DNA of 64,000 nt, taken from NCBI GenBank assembly GCA_024529925.1, contig JAFEUB010001473.1:547001-611000 (forward strand). Reading direction: 5' to 3'. The notes below the pieces were generated by a model. The model made no database searches. It saw nothing but the letters and a program-made list of their open reading frames with translations, and was not told the DNA's origin. A program made the position numbers and the translations under genes. Numbering within the stretch: position 1 is the stretch's first letter; every line of letters begins with the position of its first letter. The stretch is from Ophthalmolycus amberensis (Eukaryota > Chordata > Actinopteri > Perciformes > Zoarcidae). Shown here piece by piece: positions 43,527 to 56,222 of the stretch.

Positions 43527-44440
43527 GGTTAGAGTATGAGGTGCACCTCGATTGTCTGGGGAGGGACAACAGCACAGCCGACATGTCGAAAAAAGTCATA
43601 GCAGTAAAATGTAAATTGTGTAATCTTTTCTTCCAATCAGAGCAGTGAAATGTGCCACCCAAACAAAAAATAATTTATAGAAAGACTTATTATTATTTGT
43701 CTTAACTATTATCCACCAAATAATTCAGTTCAGAACAGTTTCAAGGTCTTAAATCCATCAATTGCCGAATTCCCAAACTCAGGTGCAGGTGAGATTTGGG
43801 TGTGGCTATAATATACAGTACACGGGATGCAACATATTAGCGTTTCAATATGAATTTGCAAACACTAGACAGCTTAACAATGTTAAAAAGGATAATTTGT
43901 GGAGTTACTTGCAACAGCTTAAACTTTTGTTGTGACTTGTTGCATGTATGATTTAAAATATCTGCAAAACAATAGACAAAATAATATTTTTTTAATATAC
44001 AGTGTTGTATCATTACTGCTAATGGGTCATAATGTGTAGAGTTTTGTGAAAACTGTGCCATGTAAAACATGATGAACTATCAAATAGTGAATTCATAAAA
44101 GGAGACATTATCTGCCCTTGAGAATAGAACAGAATAGAATAGAATGCTGGATGGACTGGAACACAGCAGAGTTCTGGAATGAATTAGAATGTTGAGGTGA
44201 CATCTTGTGGATGAAGCTGGGTGCTCCACAGAGGACAGCTGGACAGCTCTGAGGTAAGCCACAGGCAAAACCACTCCTCAAAATGTCTAGTAAAGTATTT
44301 TATTTTATTTTATATGACTGGTCAGGCTTCCTGGGGGGCTCCCTGTTGACGTGAAGGTCTATCATCTGGCAAATTGGCAGATGAACTTGCAAGCTTTTCA
44401 ACCTCACTTCAAGCTTCCAGTGTGTCCGGTGTAGGCTGCT

Positions 44441-44805
44441 GGGGTAAGATACTCTCACCAAACTCCTGTCGTGTAAAGCAGTAGCATATCTAACCTGTAA
44501 CTTTGGATTCAGAATAGACTTTGACTGCTACCACTTTTCGTATTTTGGCTCAGGATGTTTGGTGCCACCATAATGATTTAAGGATTACCAAATCCCTCCT
44601 TGAATATCAAATTGTTAACATTGATTATTTACTGAGAGTAAAGGACAGTAAAACTTAGAGAGCTTTGCTTAGAGGAGGGATATTTTGAAATGTAGTATTT
44701 ATAATCATACAGTTGTAAAATAATTAACTAACTGTGTAAAATGTTGGCATTTATTCTAACCTCCTACATTAGGACAGTTTTTTCATGCTCTCATTCACTC
44801 ACTCT
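44441..44805 (+). repeat. First copy of a tandem segmental duplication
   Basis: 44441-44655 matches 45101-45315 base for base with scattered changes at a constant offset of 660. A further block, 44728-44805, matches 45312-45384, with about 72 bp present only in this copy between the two blocks. Confidence 0.75.
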
Positions 44806-45100
44806 CAGTACTTTCTCTCCTCACAAGTTTCTATGGATCATTGTTATATCTGGACACTGGTCTTGCCTTTAACGTAGTTGTGACGCATGCAAGAGTAACT
44901 TCCCTGGTTGCCCGGATCGTGACAGTGAGCGTGAACTGTCGGGGAGAGACAGTCGCTGTATCTCCTGAGTGAGAGTCCTGAACGGTGACATGTCGCTGTG
45001 TTGGGCTGCTGTTTCAGTAGTATCAAACAAGGGGATGGCCAGTCTTCAAATCATGTGCCAACATGCGTTAGGGTACTTCCGGTGTCCGATGTACGATGAT

Positions 45101-45384
45101 GGGGTAATATACTCGCACCAAACTCCTGTCGTGTAAACCAGCAGCATATCTGACCTGTAACATTGGATTCAGAATAGACTTTGTCCGTTAGCACTTTTCG
45201 TAATTTAGCTTAGTATGTTTGGTGCCATTATAATAATTTAAGGATTACCAAATCCCTCCTTGAATATCAAATTGTTACCATTGATTATTTACTGAGAGTA
45301 AAGTACAGTAAAACTATGTAAAGTTTGGGGATTTACTCTAACTTCCTACATTAGGACAGTGTTTTTATTTTCTCATTCACTCAC
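45101..45384 (+). repeat. Second copy of the tandem segmental duplication
   Basis: The counterpart of 44441-44805. Shared landmarks include CACCAAACTCCTGTCGTGTA, AAGGATTACCAAATCCCTCC and CCTACATTAGGACAGT. No coding content is evident in either copy. Confidence 0.75.
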
Positions 45385-46132
45385 ACATCTCTCTGGCTCC
45401 TACTCTATCAGCTGACAGTGGGCGATTTCGCCACGGCCTCCCTCAGCCAATCATTTCCCATCAAACTTTAAAGACCTGTTCTCTTCTGTGCAGTCAGCTG
45501 TCATTTCAGAACAAACCGATGTGACCCTCCTCCCCATTCATCATCACATCTGGTGTTCAAGGTGTCTTCCACTGAGGGCAGTCCCACTCAAACATGCCGT
45601 CATCTAGATCTTCAGCCTGCCCATACTGTCTTCAACACCTCCACCAGTGTCGACTCTCCAAAATTTTAACTTTACTTTGCACAATTTAATAAATGTATTT
45701 GTTCACTGCAAACTAAGTTTCTCCTGATTTAACAACCTGTGTCTCCCTGTATAAGTCTGTCAATTATCTCCTGGTGGCTTCAGTTCTATTTATTATGTTT
45801 TTTGTGATGTATGTTATGTTATTTCAAACTAATTTGCAATCATAAGAAGCGTGGTCTTTGCTGGTGGAATGTTTCTTATATACAAAGAACAATTACTTCT
45901 CGTAAAAAACTCCAAATATATAGTCGAGTAAAATGTTTTAGGTGTGTTTTCTAGAAACTACAGGTCTGATGAGGAAAGTGGGAACAGGTGTGTCGGTGGG
46001 AGGGGATGTCATGTGACCAGGACTGGCAGGTCTGGGGAGTGAGCAGGGGCTGGAGAGGACAGAGCCAGGACGGGCAAAACCACCAACCCAGAAAGTCTCT
46101 GACCTCCCTCGAACTTCTCAGACAGTTTAAGT

Positions 46133-46275
46133 CAGGGGTGCCGCCACGTCATTTTATGTGGCCCGCCAATCCGCCACAAATTATTTTTTTTAATTAAAAA
46201 AATAATTAGTTAGATTTGATAATAAAAATATCCCCATAGTCGAAATGATAGAAAGTCATAATGACGATACTTAGA
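46133..46275. mobile_element. Second fragment of the CAGGGGTG hAT-type family
   Basis: It begins CAGGGGTGCCGCCACGTCAT and continues with TTATGTGGCCCGC, TTGATAATAAAAATATCCCC and AGAAAGTCATAATGA in the same order as the copy at 42543, with internal deletions. No right end is seen. Confidence 0.5.
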
Positions 46276-46744
46276 CAGTCACAGCTCTTTGGCTGGTTGC
46301 TGTACACTTGACATGGAAATGTATTGTGTATTGAAGACTACTTTAAACGTGGCTTTACAACACATGAAATACTTCACGTGGGATTGTGCAAATGCACCCT
46401 TGAAAGGATTTTAAGCATTCGAACAAAGTTATTGTAATTTGTCTTTGATATTTTCTTTAATAGTTTGATCTTTGATAGAGTAATGTGGGTTTCTTAACCC
46501 TAAATTAAAAGGATTTAAGTTATAACAAATGGTTCACCCTCAACTAGTAACATTAGATGGATGGCATGACACAACTATTAACATGTTACCATCCTGTTAA
46601 CTGGAAGATGTTACATTTATTCCCCTTTAATCGAAGGATCTGTCCCACGGCTACATATTGAAACTATGAGCCTGTAGTATCACCGTGTTTTTCCATCTCG
46701 TACAGAACACTCAATTCAAATGAGAATATTTACAGCAACTGAAG

Positions 46745-46750
46745 TTTATT
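46745..46750 (-). terminator. copb2: copb2 poly(A) signal
   Basis: Plus TTTATT, AATAAA on the minus strand, about 340 nt downstream of the copb2 stop codon. Confidence 0.5.
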
Positions 46751-47086
46751 GGACCGAATGCATTTTGATTTGCCATTACAGACAACACAAAGCAAAGAGT
46801 AAATATACCTTATCACTCAATGGACAGTTAGTGAAAGTTTCTCAAGCAATCAATACGTGGTGTACAAAATGGAGGAAAGTCTGAATAGACGTGTCTACTG
46901 CTCTTCTGAGAATAAAACCTTACTGATATCTTCATCTACTTAAATCCTGCCACTGCAGTAGGCGGACATGACAATATAATATTTTTACGTACAAATACAA
47001 AAAGGGGGAAAGGGAGTTTGGTCTCTTTCTTTTGTTTTCTTTAAATAAGCTCTGAAGAGTGCTGGGTGACAGAGTGGCGTCAGGTC

Positions 47087-50000
47087 TCAGTCATCTAGAA
47101 AGTCATCATCAAGGTTCACGTCTGTGGTGTCGATGTCGTCCAGCTCCATGTTGTCCAGGTCCACATCCAGCTCATCCAGAGTCTACATAAAGACACAAAG
47201 GATCATTTGTTTCAATTAGAATTAATTATTTATTCATGTTTTATCCCTGAATCCTGTTTCTTTTTAGATTTTATGTGAAACACTTGGAACTGTATTTCTT
47301 ATGAAAAAGACGTTAACACAACTGCCAAATGTTTTTCTATTTTAATCATTAAAACAATTGCAGTACACAATATTGGATTGACTAATTTATTTGGATTAAA
47401 TAGCAGTAACCATTGTGAGAAACAAAACACATTAATCAGAAGATAAAAAGAGAAGAAATACAAGTCCAACCTCTTTTTGTGACTCAGGGGTTTCCTCTTC
47501 TTCCTCCTCCTCCTCCTCCTCCTCTTCTTCTTCTTTGTCCGCTGCTGGACGAGCAGCAGCAGGTTCAGGCTGTGAAGATGTCACAGCTGCTACTGCTGCA
47601 GCGACTGGAGCTGCTGCCACTGACTCCTCACTGGCCTGTGTCTGCCGGAAAAAGGGAGTCAAATAAAGTTTGAATATTACTGCCCATTGGTTCCTCTAGT
47701 TTATATTGAACTTTTTATAAAATCCCATTTAGACTGATAACTATTGCATAAAGGTTGGCTCAAAAGAAAATGTTGGACACTGCAGACAAACCTTGCAGAC
47801 TGTAGGAATGAAGGTTCCTTTGGGCTCGTACCCCTGAGCCTCCTCAAGAATATTCCTGTCTTCGTTGAGCTGAAAAATGTGTAAAAAAGAGGAGATAGGA
47901 TTGAGATAAAGCTTTAGAAATATTGTCGGCCCACAACCTCATTTGTGAATTTAAAACTTGTGCAACTCACCGTGACGAGAGGATACTCTTTGGCAGGCCT
48001 AGAGGTGCCCAAGCAGGACTCTCGGAGGTAATGCTCAGCTGCAAAGGCTTCTTTCAGCCCGGGGAACAGATTCTCGTACTCTGTGGGGTCTGCTAGAGAC
48101 TCGGCCGCCTGTAATGACGACCCAGTACAATGCGTCACGGTCAAGAGGAAATATCCACATACGGTAATCAAACTCTTAAGAATCTAAAATCCTGTTAATT
48201 TAAACCCTATTTTTCTACACCTAGATTGGTGCCGATTGTTTTCTTGATCTTAGTTTCAAAGTTCTTTGCTGTATCAATATTTCTTCAAATAAACGATAAT
48301 CATGATAACAGAACTGACCTTCGTGTTGACTTTAGCCAGGTTCTCCCTCCATAATTTGACCACACGGGACACCTGACTGGGCAGGTAGGTGCGAGCCAGG
48401 AAGGCAGCTTCCGGCAGTCGGTTTGTTCTGATCAGAAGCTCCAAACACTGATCCAGACTGTGGAGAAAAGACGACATGTAGAACAACACACATCTATTCT
48501 GTAATGTGTCCACCAATGTCACACTCATCTGGTACTCACTTCCCCTGCAGGAAGTAGGTCATGAAGGCCACGTTGTTCTTGCCGTCTTTCTCTGCCCCCT
48601 CAGCCAGCTTGCCCACCATTGTAGCGTTACCGGAGGCTGTTGCGAGGAGCAGCAGGCCACCGTAATCCTGAGCGTGGTGCAGGCACTCCTGGGCCAGGCC
48701 GAATTGGCACTTACTGATAGCCAGCTCCGCTAGCTGCTTCCACTTCTGCTCCGACTGCAGGGGTCAAAATGACAAATATTAGAAATGTACCGGACAGAGA
48801 ACCTGACCAGTAACGGCATGAAATGACAACAGCAGCCAAACTGTTGTGAGCCAGTGTGAATTGTCCGGTAATGTTTTTAAGAAGGCTCTCGCCTTGTGAT
48901 ACGTTATAGAGCTTGACTGAGTTTCAAGAGCAGACTACTCTGCTCCTACCTCTGCCTCCACAGCCAGCTGGTAGGCGATCTTCAACTCTCCCAGCTGCAA
49001 CGCCAGCTCAAACCGGTGTTCCGAGTCTGTGGACACAGCCAGCGCCTGCTGCTTGAAGCCCTGAAGAGACAAAGAAACAAAACCCATCAGCATCTTACAA
49101 GCACAGACTGCTATTAAGAAATATTTATTGCAATTAAACTGACTTGCATTAAATAAACAAGGAAATCAAATCCTAACGTATTTCCTTACCTGTTTCTCCA
49201 GGAAATGTGCGACCCTGGTGCGCTGCTCTTTAGGAATTGTGGGAAGCACCTTGTCAGCCATTCCAAAGTCCCTCCTCATGACGGCAGTCTGATATTCCAG
49301 GACGGAGACCAGCAGGGAGTAGCTCACAATGTTGAGCTCCTTGTCTCCAAGGTACAGACGGTCGTCTTTTGGGATGTAACCCAGCAGGTACATGGTTCTG
49401 CAGGGAGAGAAACCAGTTGGCATGAAAGATTCAGCATCCTTAACAGCAATGAAATAAACATTTACAGCTTAGCCGTTATCCTTCTAGACAGTCTATGCAA
49501 CTGTGATAAACAGTTCTTATGAGCATAAAGTCTACAAGTTGCTTGAGAGATACACGCAGGGTCTTTTAAGAGGCAGGTATTCGATTTCATTACTTACTAC
49601 TTAAATTCAAGCTAAACCGTCTGTATTTGTACCTGTCGAGGTGAGCAATCGTGACGAGCTCTCCTCCTACATAGTAGTTGAGTCTGTTCACAGAGCTGGT
49701 GTAGATGAAGCAGTCTCCTACCCAAAGTCCAGTCTTCACGATCTCATGGATTTCTCCCTGGACCTGCACATAAAATAAATAAATCACACAAAAGGTTGTG
49801 ACTGTAAGGTATAGTTTAAAGTGAAGAAAACACTCCTTCATTCCGAATATAAAGCATTGAGTTGAAGCTATTCTATGGTATAGAACTCTGTGGGTACAAC
49901 CCAGATTAATTAGGATATGGGAGTATTTTTTAGCACTGAAAGTTAAAAGCACCTCAAAGGCATCTTCAATACCATCCTCGGTCACTCCTTCATTGTTCTC

Positions 50001-53000
50001 TTGAGAAGCAGCTACTTTCTCTGACATATAGCGCAGAATGAAAAAGGACTCCTCTGTAGCGATGCAGACCAGTTCACCAGAGTCCGACCAGAAGATCTGT
50101 GTTGATTATGGAAAAAAAAAAAAAGGATGAAGAAACAGAGATACTAATGACTGGACAAGAGCCCTTCTAGGCCTTTTATAAAGTATTTACATACAGTGCT
50201 GTTAAAGATATTTGGATACAAGTCTTACGTGTTTGGGCTGGATCTCAATGCGGCGGACGAGCTCGGTGTTCTCCCAGTCATAAAATGCCAGGCCATTCAC
50301 TGACCTCACCCCAAGCAAGAAACCTCCATAGATCCCTGCAGGGAAGAATGGGAACACATCCAGTGAGGAAGACAGTGGGAACCATCCACTTCAAAAACCA
50401 CAAGTTTACTATATAACAATGTTCACATTACCTTCAGCTCCAAAGTCAGGCTTAAAAGATTTCTTTTCTTTGAAATTTTTGAAGATTTTCACAATACTGT
50501 TGCTTTCTCTGATGGCATATCTGTTATGGAAAAAAAAAAAAGTGTAGCCGTTAATTCTCTGATACAGAGGTGTACAGCAGGGAAGTATCGCACCTATTTC
50601 CAACAGCATACTTACTCAGATGAGTCATGTGCCCAGGCAAACTCCTGTGCTGAGCCGAAGCTCTTGTTCCTCAAAGCCATGGCAGTATAGATGATATACT
50701 CTCCATCTCCGCACACCACAACAAACCTGGTGCACACAAAAAATGCATAAACGAGTGACAAACATTATTTCAAATTCACCTCTAATGTGGGAAACAAAAA
50801 TAAACATATTCAAGGATCATTCACTTTCATAACAGTGGTGGTGGTGCTCATGTCTGCCTGGTTCTGAAATACTCATAACCAGCCAAAGGGCCTGGGTTGA
50901 GTGCATGCATACCTTCCATTAGGGTTGTGCTGAATGGTTTGGGGGTAAATCTCACAGCTTCCCATGTCTTTGACAGCCAACGGCAGCCTCTCTCCGTCCT
51001 TGATCTCAGCGTCCCCCATGGCCTTCAGGTTGGCTTGCTGTACCTCACTGTGTTTAGCCCAGATGATTTTTCCGTTCGCATCCATAGACATCGCTGGCTC
51101 CTCCCGACCCACCTACACAGCGGACGTCGACAGAGATATTTGATTGTATACACAATACATTTCATCTTGATGTCTTTAAAGATTAAAAAAAAATGTCCTA
51201 CACAACTCATTTTTCTTCTATATTACTATTTAGCAGTATGTAAGGGCGTATAGTAAGAGTTTATTTTCAATCAAAACACATTTGTAAGAATCCCCCTCTC
51301 TTCTGCTCACCTTGATAATGATGCTGCCTTCATCGTAGCCCAGCGCCACATTGTTGGAGCCTCTGAGGCCGCACACACACCACACCCTCTCCATGCCATA
51401 GTTCAGAGTACTCTCCAGGCGGTAAGTGCTTGAGTGCCAGATACGCACCGTACCTAAAGTTGCATAAAGCAATGATCAATCAGGCCATGAGGTGAGATGC
51501 ATTGTGGGGGCAGAGTTGAGGATGAGTGTGATTCCTGCTCACCGTCCTCTGATCCAGTGATGATGATGGGCAGCTCGGGGTGGAAGCTGACACAGGAGAC
51601 GTTCTGGGCGTGGCCCTCCAGAGTCTGAACACAGGTCTTAGTTCTACAACACAAAGAGGAAGAAAGTTAAACATGTATATATAGACACAATGCTAAAGGA
51701 TGCTCACAGAAATGATGTAGCTGACCAATGATGAAAATATGCATTCAACTCTTTCAGCAAGCTAGAATTGTGTATTTTTTATAATGTAAGAAAAGGAAAT
51801 TAACCTGTGTTCTACTTAAGAGTTAATTAGTTCCATGATTCGTGTTATGTGGCTTACTTTCACCTTCTTGTGAATGCAGTGAATGAAAATCATTTACCTG
51901 GTAGTCCCAGATCTTTACTTGGCGGTCATCAGCCCCAGAGATGAGGTAGGGCTTGTCTCCTCCACTATAGTAGTCAATACAATTGACCCCTTTCTCATGA
52001 CCCTCCAGAGTAAAATTGGGAGACGAAGAGCCTAGCTGCCAAACCTGAAAAAACCCAGAGGACACAGCAGAAAATCAATGAATGCACTTCAAAGAGCGTT
52101 AATTACAAGTACATCATGATTATATGTCTATAATTAAAAAGGCAAGAATGTGCTTCATTTATAGTAATTATAAATCTGTAAGGCAGAAGGATCTGGGTGT
52201 CCCGCGGTCCCAATGACAAGATCAAATTGGCAGCAGTAAACACATCAGGAAGCGGCCCCTACCTTAATCGTCCTGTCCAGGGAGGCACTGGCAAACTGGT
52301 TGTTGTCCTTGGGGTTGATGACAATCTGCATGACATAGTGAGTGTGGCCCTCAAACACCTGGCTGCATGACCACTTCTTCTCCCAGTCCCACAGCTTGAT
52401 CAGCATGTCATCTGCACAGAAATACATTCATGCTTGTGTGCACTCAAAACAAATGCACTTGAGGACACTGGTAGAAGGAGACCTTTGAGTTTTTTGAATC
52501 ATTATGTCAGAAGAGGATGCTACCCATCAATATATGATATATATAAGTTGTATGGGCTTACCACTGCTGGTGAGGATATAGGGCTGGGTCGGATGGATGG
52601 CGATGCAACGGATGTAGTCAGAGTGGGCCTCAAACATGTGGACACGCTCCAAGGTGTTGTAGTTGAACACTCGGATCTGCATGTCATCCTGCTCAGGGAG
52701 AAAAACAATTGGAATATTAGTTCAATACACTTAATGAACACAAAGATAAGACGAGAGTAAAATACATTCCAATATAAACAGTTGGTATTTGCTATTTGAG
52801 TCAAACACAATGAGAAAAATGTAACGCAAAACCAGCAGATGTAAAATATTGATGTGACACCACTGCTCAAGGGTTTACTGCACATGCCCACACAACATAC
52901 ATACCACACCTGTTAAACTCACACTCGCAGGTTTACACTACTAGCTTGTATAACTGCTGGTGTTAAGGATGACAACTGTCAGAGTCATGAAACTCACCGC

Positions 53001-53819
53001 TCCTGTAATGACCCAGTTCTTCCTTGCCACAAACTTGGAGGCTCTGACCGGGAGGTCACATACTTCAAAGGTCTTGACGAGAGTCTGGAAACAAAGAACA
53101 GTGCTGAATCCGTGTGTGCAACATCATCATACTTAGTGTTGATCTGTGTTCCGTAATGCAGCTTTGTAGTGGGTGGCCCATCGATAAGTGATCCCACCTG
53201 TGTTTCGTGGTTCCACACACAGACACTGCCGTTGTACAGACTGGCAAGCATCCATGGCTCGGTTGGGTGAAGGTCCACGCTCTTCACTCGGTCGGACCGA
53301 GCCGTCAGCCTCCGCTTGATGTCCAGCCTCAGAGGCTGAAAACACAAGAGGACATTTGGGTCTTTTCCTTGTTCCTTCGCCGTTCAAACTCTCAATATGA
53401 GTGCCATTACAGGGTCATTTAGCTAATGATACTCGGTAGCTTCCGAGTAAAGACCCACAATAATGACAGGTAGCCAAATAACCGTTAGCATGTTAACATT
53501 AAGCCATAACGTTATATATTTCAATGATTCCAATAATCCTAAATGTATAGCTACACTCCATCATAATTAATTCGACAACTGACTCAAAACAAATGCAACC
53601 ACATGTAACTTAAGCTTACAAACAGTCGTTGTTTAACAATTTAAATAGCAGTTAGCTACAAGTTATCCTGCTAGCTCAAGCTAGTTAGCCGCTAAGCTAT
53701 TTACAATGATGCATTTCTATTTGACAATTCCACCGTCCTTTCAAACATGAACAAGGACACTCCGATGAGCTGTACGGAAATAAAACATGCTGGGGACTAC
53801 ATTAAATGTCTCTTACCAT
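47087..53819 (-). CDS. copb2: Coatomer subunit beta-prime
   Basis: Twenty-two minus-strand exons join in phase: 53819-53817 (ATG only), 53335-53198, 53084-52998, 52688-52562, 52411-52263, 52044-51898, 51636-51543, 51453-51311, 51112-50913, 50726-50616, 50520-50432, 50335-50229, 50096-49953, 49763-49633, 49397-49190, 49060-48950, 48754-48540, 48457-48319, 48108-47971, 47869-47792, 47641-47471 and 47182-47087, for 941 residues (human 906). Beta-prime COP is part of the COPI cage that carries Golgi-to-ER and intra-Golgi traffic and binds dilysine retrieval signals. Seen: MPLRLDIKRRLTARSDRVKS, WD40 repeats (KLWDWEKKW, TIKVWQLG, VKIWDY), the second propeller, the alpha-solenoid (KWKQLAELAISKCQFGLAQE) and the acidic end DVNLDDDFLDD. 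Odd points: the acceptor at 51636 (see findings) and a long Ala/Glu-rich insert in the penultimate exon (about 852-908). Confidence 0.95.
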
Positions 53820-53930
53820 CTTTTATCCCCGTGTTGTCACAATAAAATCAGTTAAATTAGATGGGAGCAGTTGCAATAGGGGACCGACTGGTGAACAGAG
53901 CACTACTGACGTGGAACTTCCTCCATTTCA
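53820..53930 (-). promoter_or_regulatory. copb2: Probable copb2 5' UTR and core promoter
   Basis: The ATG is the last codon of the first exon, followed at once by the donor GTAAGA. The upstream side reaches a CTCGCGTGAG word at about 53934-53943. GCTAGC/GTTAGC words cluster inside the first intron at 53480-53700. The precise start site is not seen. Confidence 0.45.
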
Positions 53931-54499
53931 ATCTCGCGTGAGTTGTGCTCTGGAAGTGGTGACGTGACATGAAGGTCTGATCTACAGTCGATGGGCGTCA
54001 CTGGTGACAGGAAACAAACCTGCATGGTTTGTTATATGACTTTGCGGTGCCATTATATCATGATCATTTCAGATTACTAATGTGCTCTACTTCGCACTTG
54101 TCTGAGATTTACTGAGCAATAGAACCTTGGTGGGAGGCCCATTGCAGCACATCAACTAAATCATCACTTAATTGATTGAATTCAATTCATGACACTAGAG
54201 GTGACTGAGATCCTTGATATGGCCTTGAATTTGTGAAAGATGTTCTTTCTCTTTTTTCTTCCCTTTCTCTTAACTTTTTCTCATTATAGCTACATACAAA
54301 TATTACACATATTAAGTGTTGTTAATCATGAGTAAAATGTCATTGTGACAAGAAGGCTTTCTTATAAGAAGAAAAACAAAAAAACAATATACACATGCAT
54401 TAATTAGGCCATATTATAACCCGACTGTGCGGTATCAAAGCACAATTGGCCTGATTACAAATGGCCGTCATTCAGTCCTTTACAAAACATCTATGTAGT
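53931..54499. other. Intergenic region upstream of copb2, nothing recognised
   Basis: About 570 nt of AT-rich sequence between the copb2 promoter and the L2-like retroposon. There is no open frame of note and no clear repeat. Confidence 0.5.
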
Positions 54500-55977
54500 A
54501 AGGCAAGGCAAGGCAAGTTTATTTGTATAGCACATTTCAACAACAAGGTAATTCAAAGTGCTTCACATAAAACCATTAAAAGCATCAAAACATAAGGCAA
54601 AAGAAAAGGAGATTTAAAAACAATTAAAGAAACAGTGTAAGAAATAAAATTCAGTAGTAAAATGCAGAAATGCAGGAAATTGATTAATATATTAATTGAA
54701 TGTGGTTCAATTAAAGGCAGCAGCAAACAGAAAGGTCTTCAATCTTGATTTAAATGAGCTGAGGGTCTCAGCAGACCTGCAGCTTTCTGGGACTTTGTTC
54801 CAGATATGTGGAGCAGAAAAACTGAACGCTGCTTCTCCATGTTTAGTTCTGACTCTGGGAACAGAAAGTAGACCGGTCCCATACTATCCTGAGGGGTCAG
54901 GATGGTTCATAAGGTAGCAGCAGATCAGAGATGTATTTTGGCCCTAAACCATTCAGTGCTTTGTAAACCAACAGCAGGATTTTAAAGTCAATTCTTTGTT
55001 GGACAGGAAGCCAGTGCAAAGACCTCAGAACTGGAGTGATGTGATCCACCCTCCTGGTCTTAGTGAGGACTCGAGCTGCAGCGTTCTGAATCAGCTGCAG
55101 CTTTCTGACGGACTTTTTACAGAGACCTGTAAACACACCGTTACAGTAGTCCAGTCTGCTGAAGATAAATGTGTGGACAAGTTTTTCCAAATCCTGTTGG
55201 GACATAAGTCCTCTAATCCTTGATATATTCTTCAGGTGATAATAGGCTGTTTTTGTAATTGTCTTGATATGGCTGTTCAGGTTGAGGTCTGAATCCATAA
55301 CTACACCTAGATTTCTGGCTTGGTTTGTGGGTTTTAACATCAGTGACTGAAGCTGAGCGGTGATTTTCAATTGTTCGTCCTTGGTACCAAAAACAATTAC
55401 TTCTGTTTTATCTTTGTTTAATTGAAGAAAATTCTGGCACATCCAGTTGTTGATTTGTTCAATGCAGTTACCCAGCCCTTGTATGGGATTATAGTCCCCT
55501 GGTGACATAGTTATGTAGATTTGTGTGTCGTCTGCATAATTATGATAACACACTTTGTTGTTTTCCATAATCTGAGCTAGTGGAAGCATGTAGATGTTGA
55601 ACAGAAGAGGGCCCCAGTATTGAACCTTGGGGAACACCACATGTCATTTTAGTCAGCTCTGATGTGTAATCAGCTACAGACACAAAGTATTCTCGGCCCT
55701 TCAAGTAGGATTCAAACCAGTTAAGTGCTGTGCCAGAGAGTCCCACCCAGATTTTTAGTCTTTCTAGGAGTATGGCATGGTCGACCGTGTCGAATGCAGC
55801 ACTGAGATCTAGTAACACTAAGACTGAACTTCTGCCATTGTCTATGTTGAAGTGGATGTCGTTGAAAACCTTAACAAGAGCAGTTTCAGTGCTGTGGTGC
55901 TGTCGAAAGCCTGACTGGAAAACATCAAAGCAGTTATTTACGGTCAAGAAGTTGTACACCTGTAAGTGTACAGTCAA
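54500..55977 (-). mobile_element. 5'-truncated L2-like non-LTR retrotransposon
   Basis: On the minus strand it encodes the reverse transcriptase part of a non-LTR element: QSGFRQHHSTETAL, then LLDLSAAFDTVDH (motif A), CGVPQGSILGP (motif B) and YADDTQIY (catalytic motif C), then the post-RT region with LQLIQNAAARVLTKTRR and SLHWLPVQQRIDFK. It ends in short tandem CTTGC repeats (plus 54500-54516), as L2-type elements do. The endonuclease half is missing. The frame is broken once, near 55608-55615, right after motif B, where a run of G/C appears one base too long. It is therefore an inactive copy. Confidence 0.85.
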
Positions 55978-56039
55978 ACCGATGATAGCGAGTAAAGAGG
56001 GAAGGGAATTATTTAATATACTTATCCATCTTTATACTG

Positions 56040-56222
56040 TATAGTTGTTAAATGTTAAATGCTTAGTTTCTCTGTTCTACTTTGTTGTCTTTAATGTCCT
56101 TGTTTTCATATTTGTCTTGTTTATTTGTATATTCTATGTATGTTGAGAAGCAATGTGAAAACCAGTAGTCAAATCCCACATGCGTACGCCAATAAAGCTG
56201 ATTCTAATTCTGATTCTGATCT
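56040..56222 (+). repeat. Probable 3' end of a second retroelement, plus strand
   Basis: The stretch ends CCAATAAAGCTGATTCTAATTCTGATTCTGAT, in short pieces AATAAAGCTGATTC and then GATTCT-type hexamer repeats. Tails of this kind end many fish non-LTR elements. It encodes nothing and the family is not named. Confidence 0.4.

Larger units (their letters stand above)
42068..47086. other. Repeat-rich intergenic region between the inverted-repeat element and copb2
   Basis: No host coding exon is recognised. The region holds hAT-type fragments, a 21-bp tandem repeat and a tandem segmental duplication, each listed separately. The right end (46745 onward) is the copb2 3' UTR. Confidence 0.55.
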
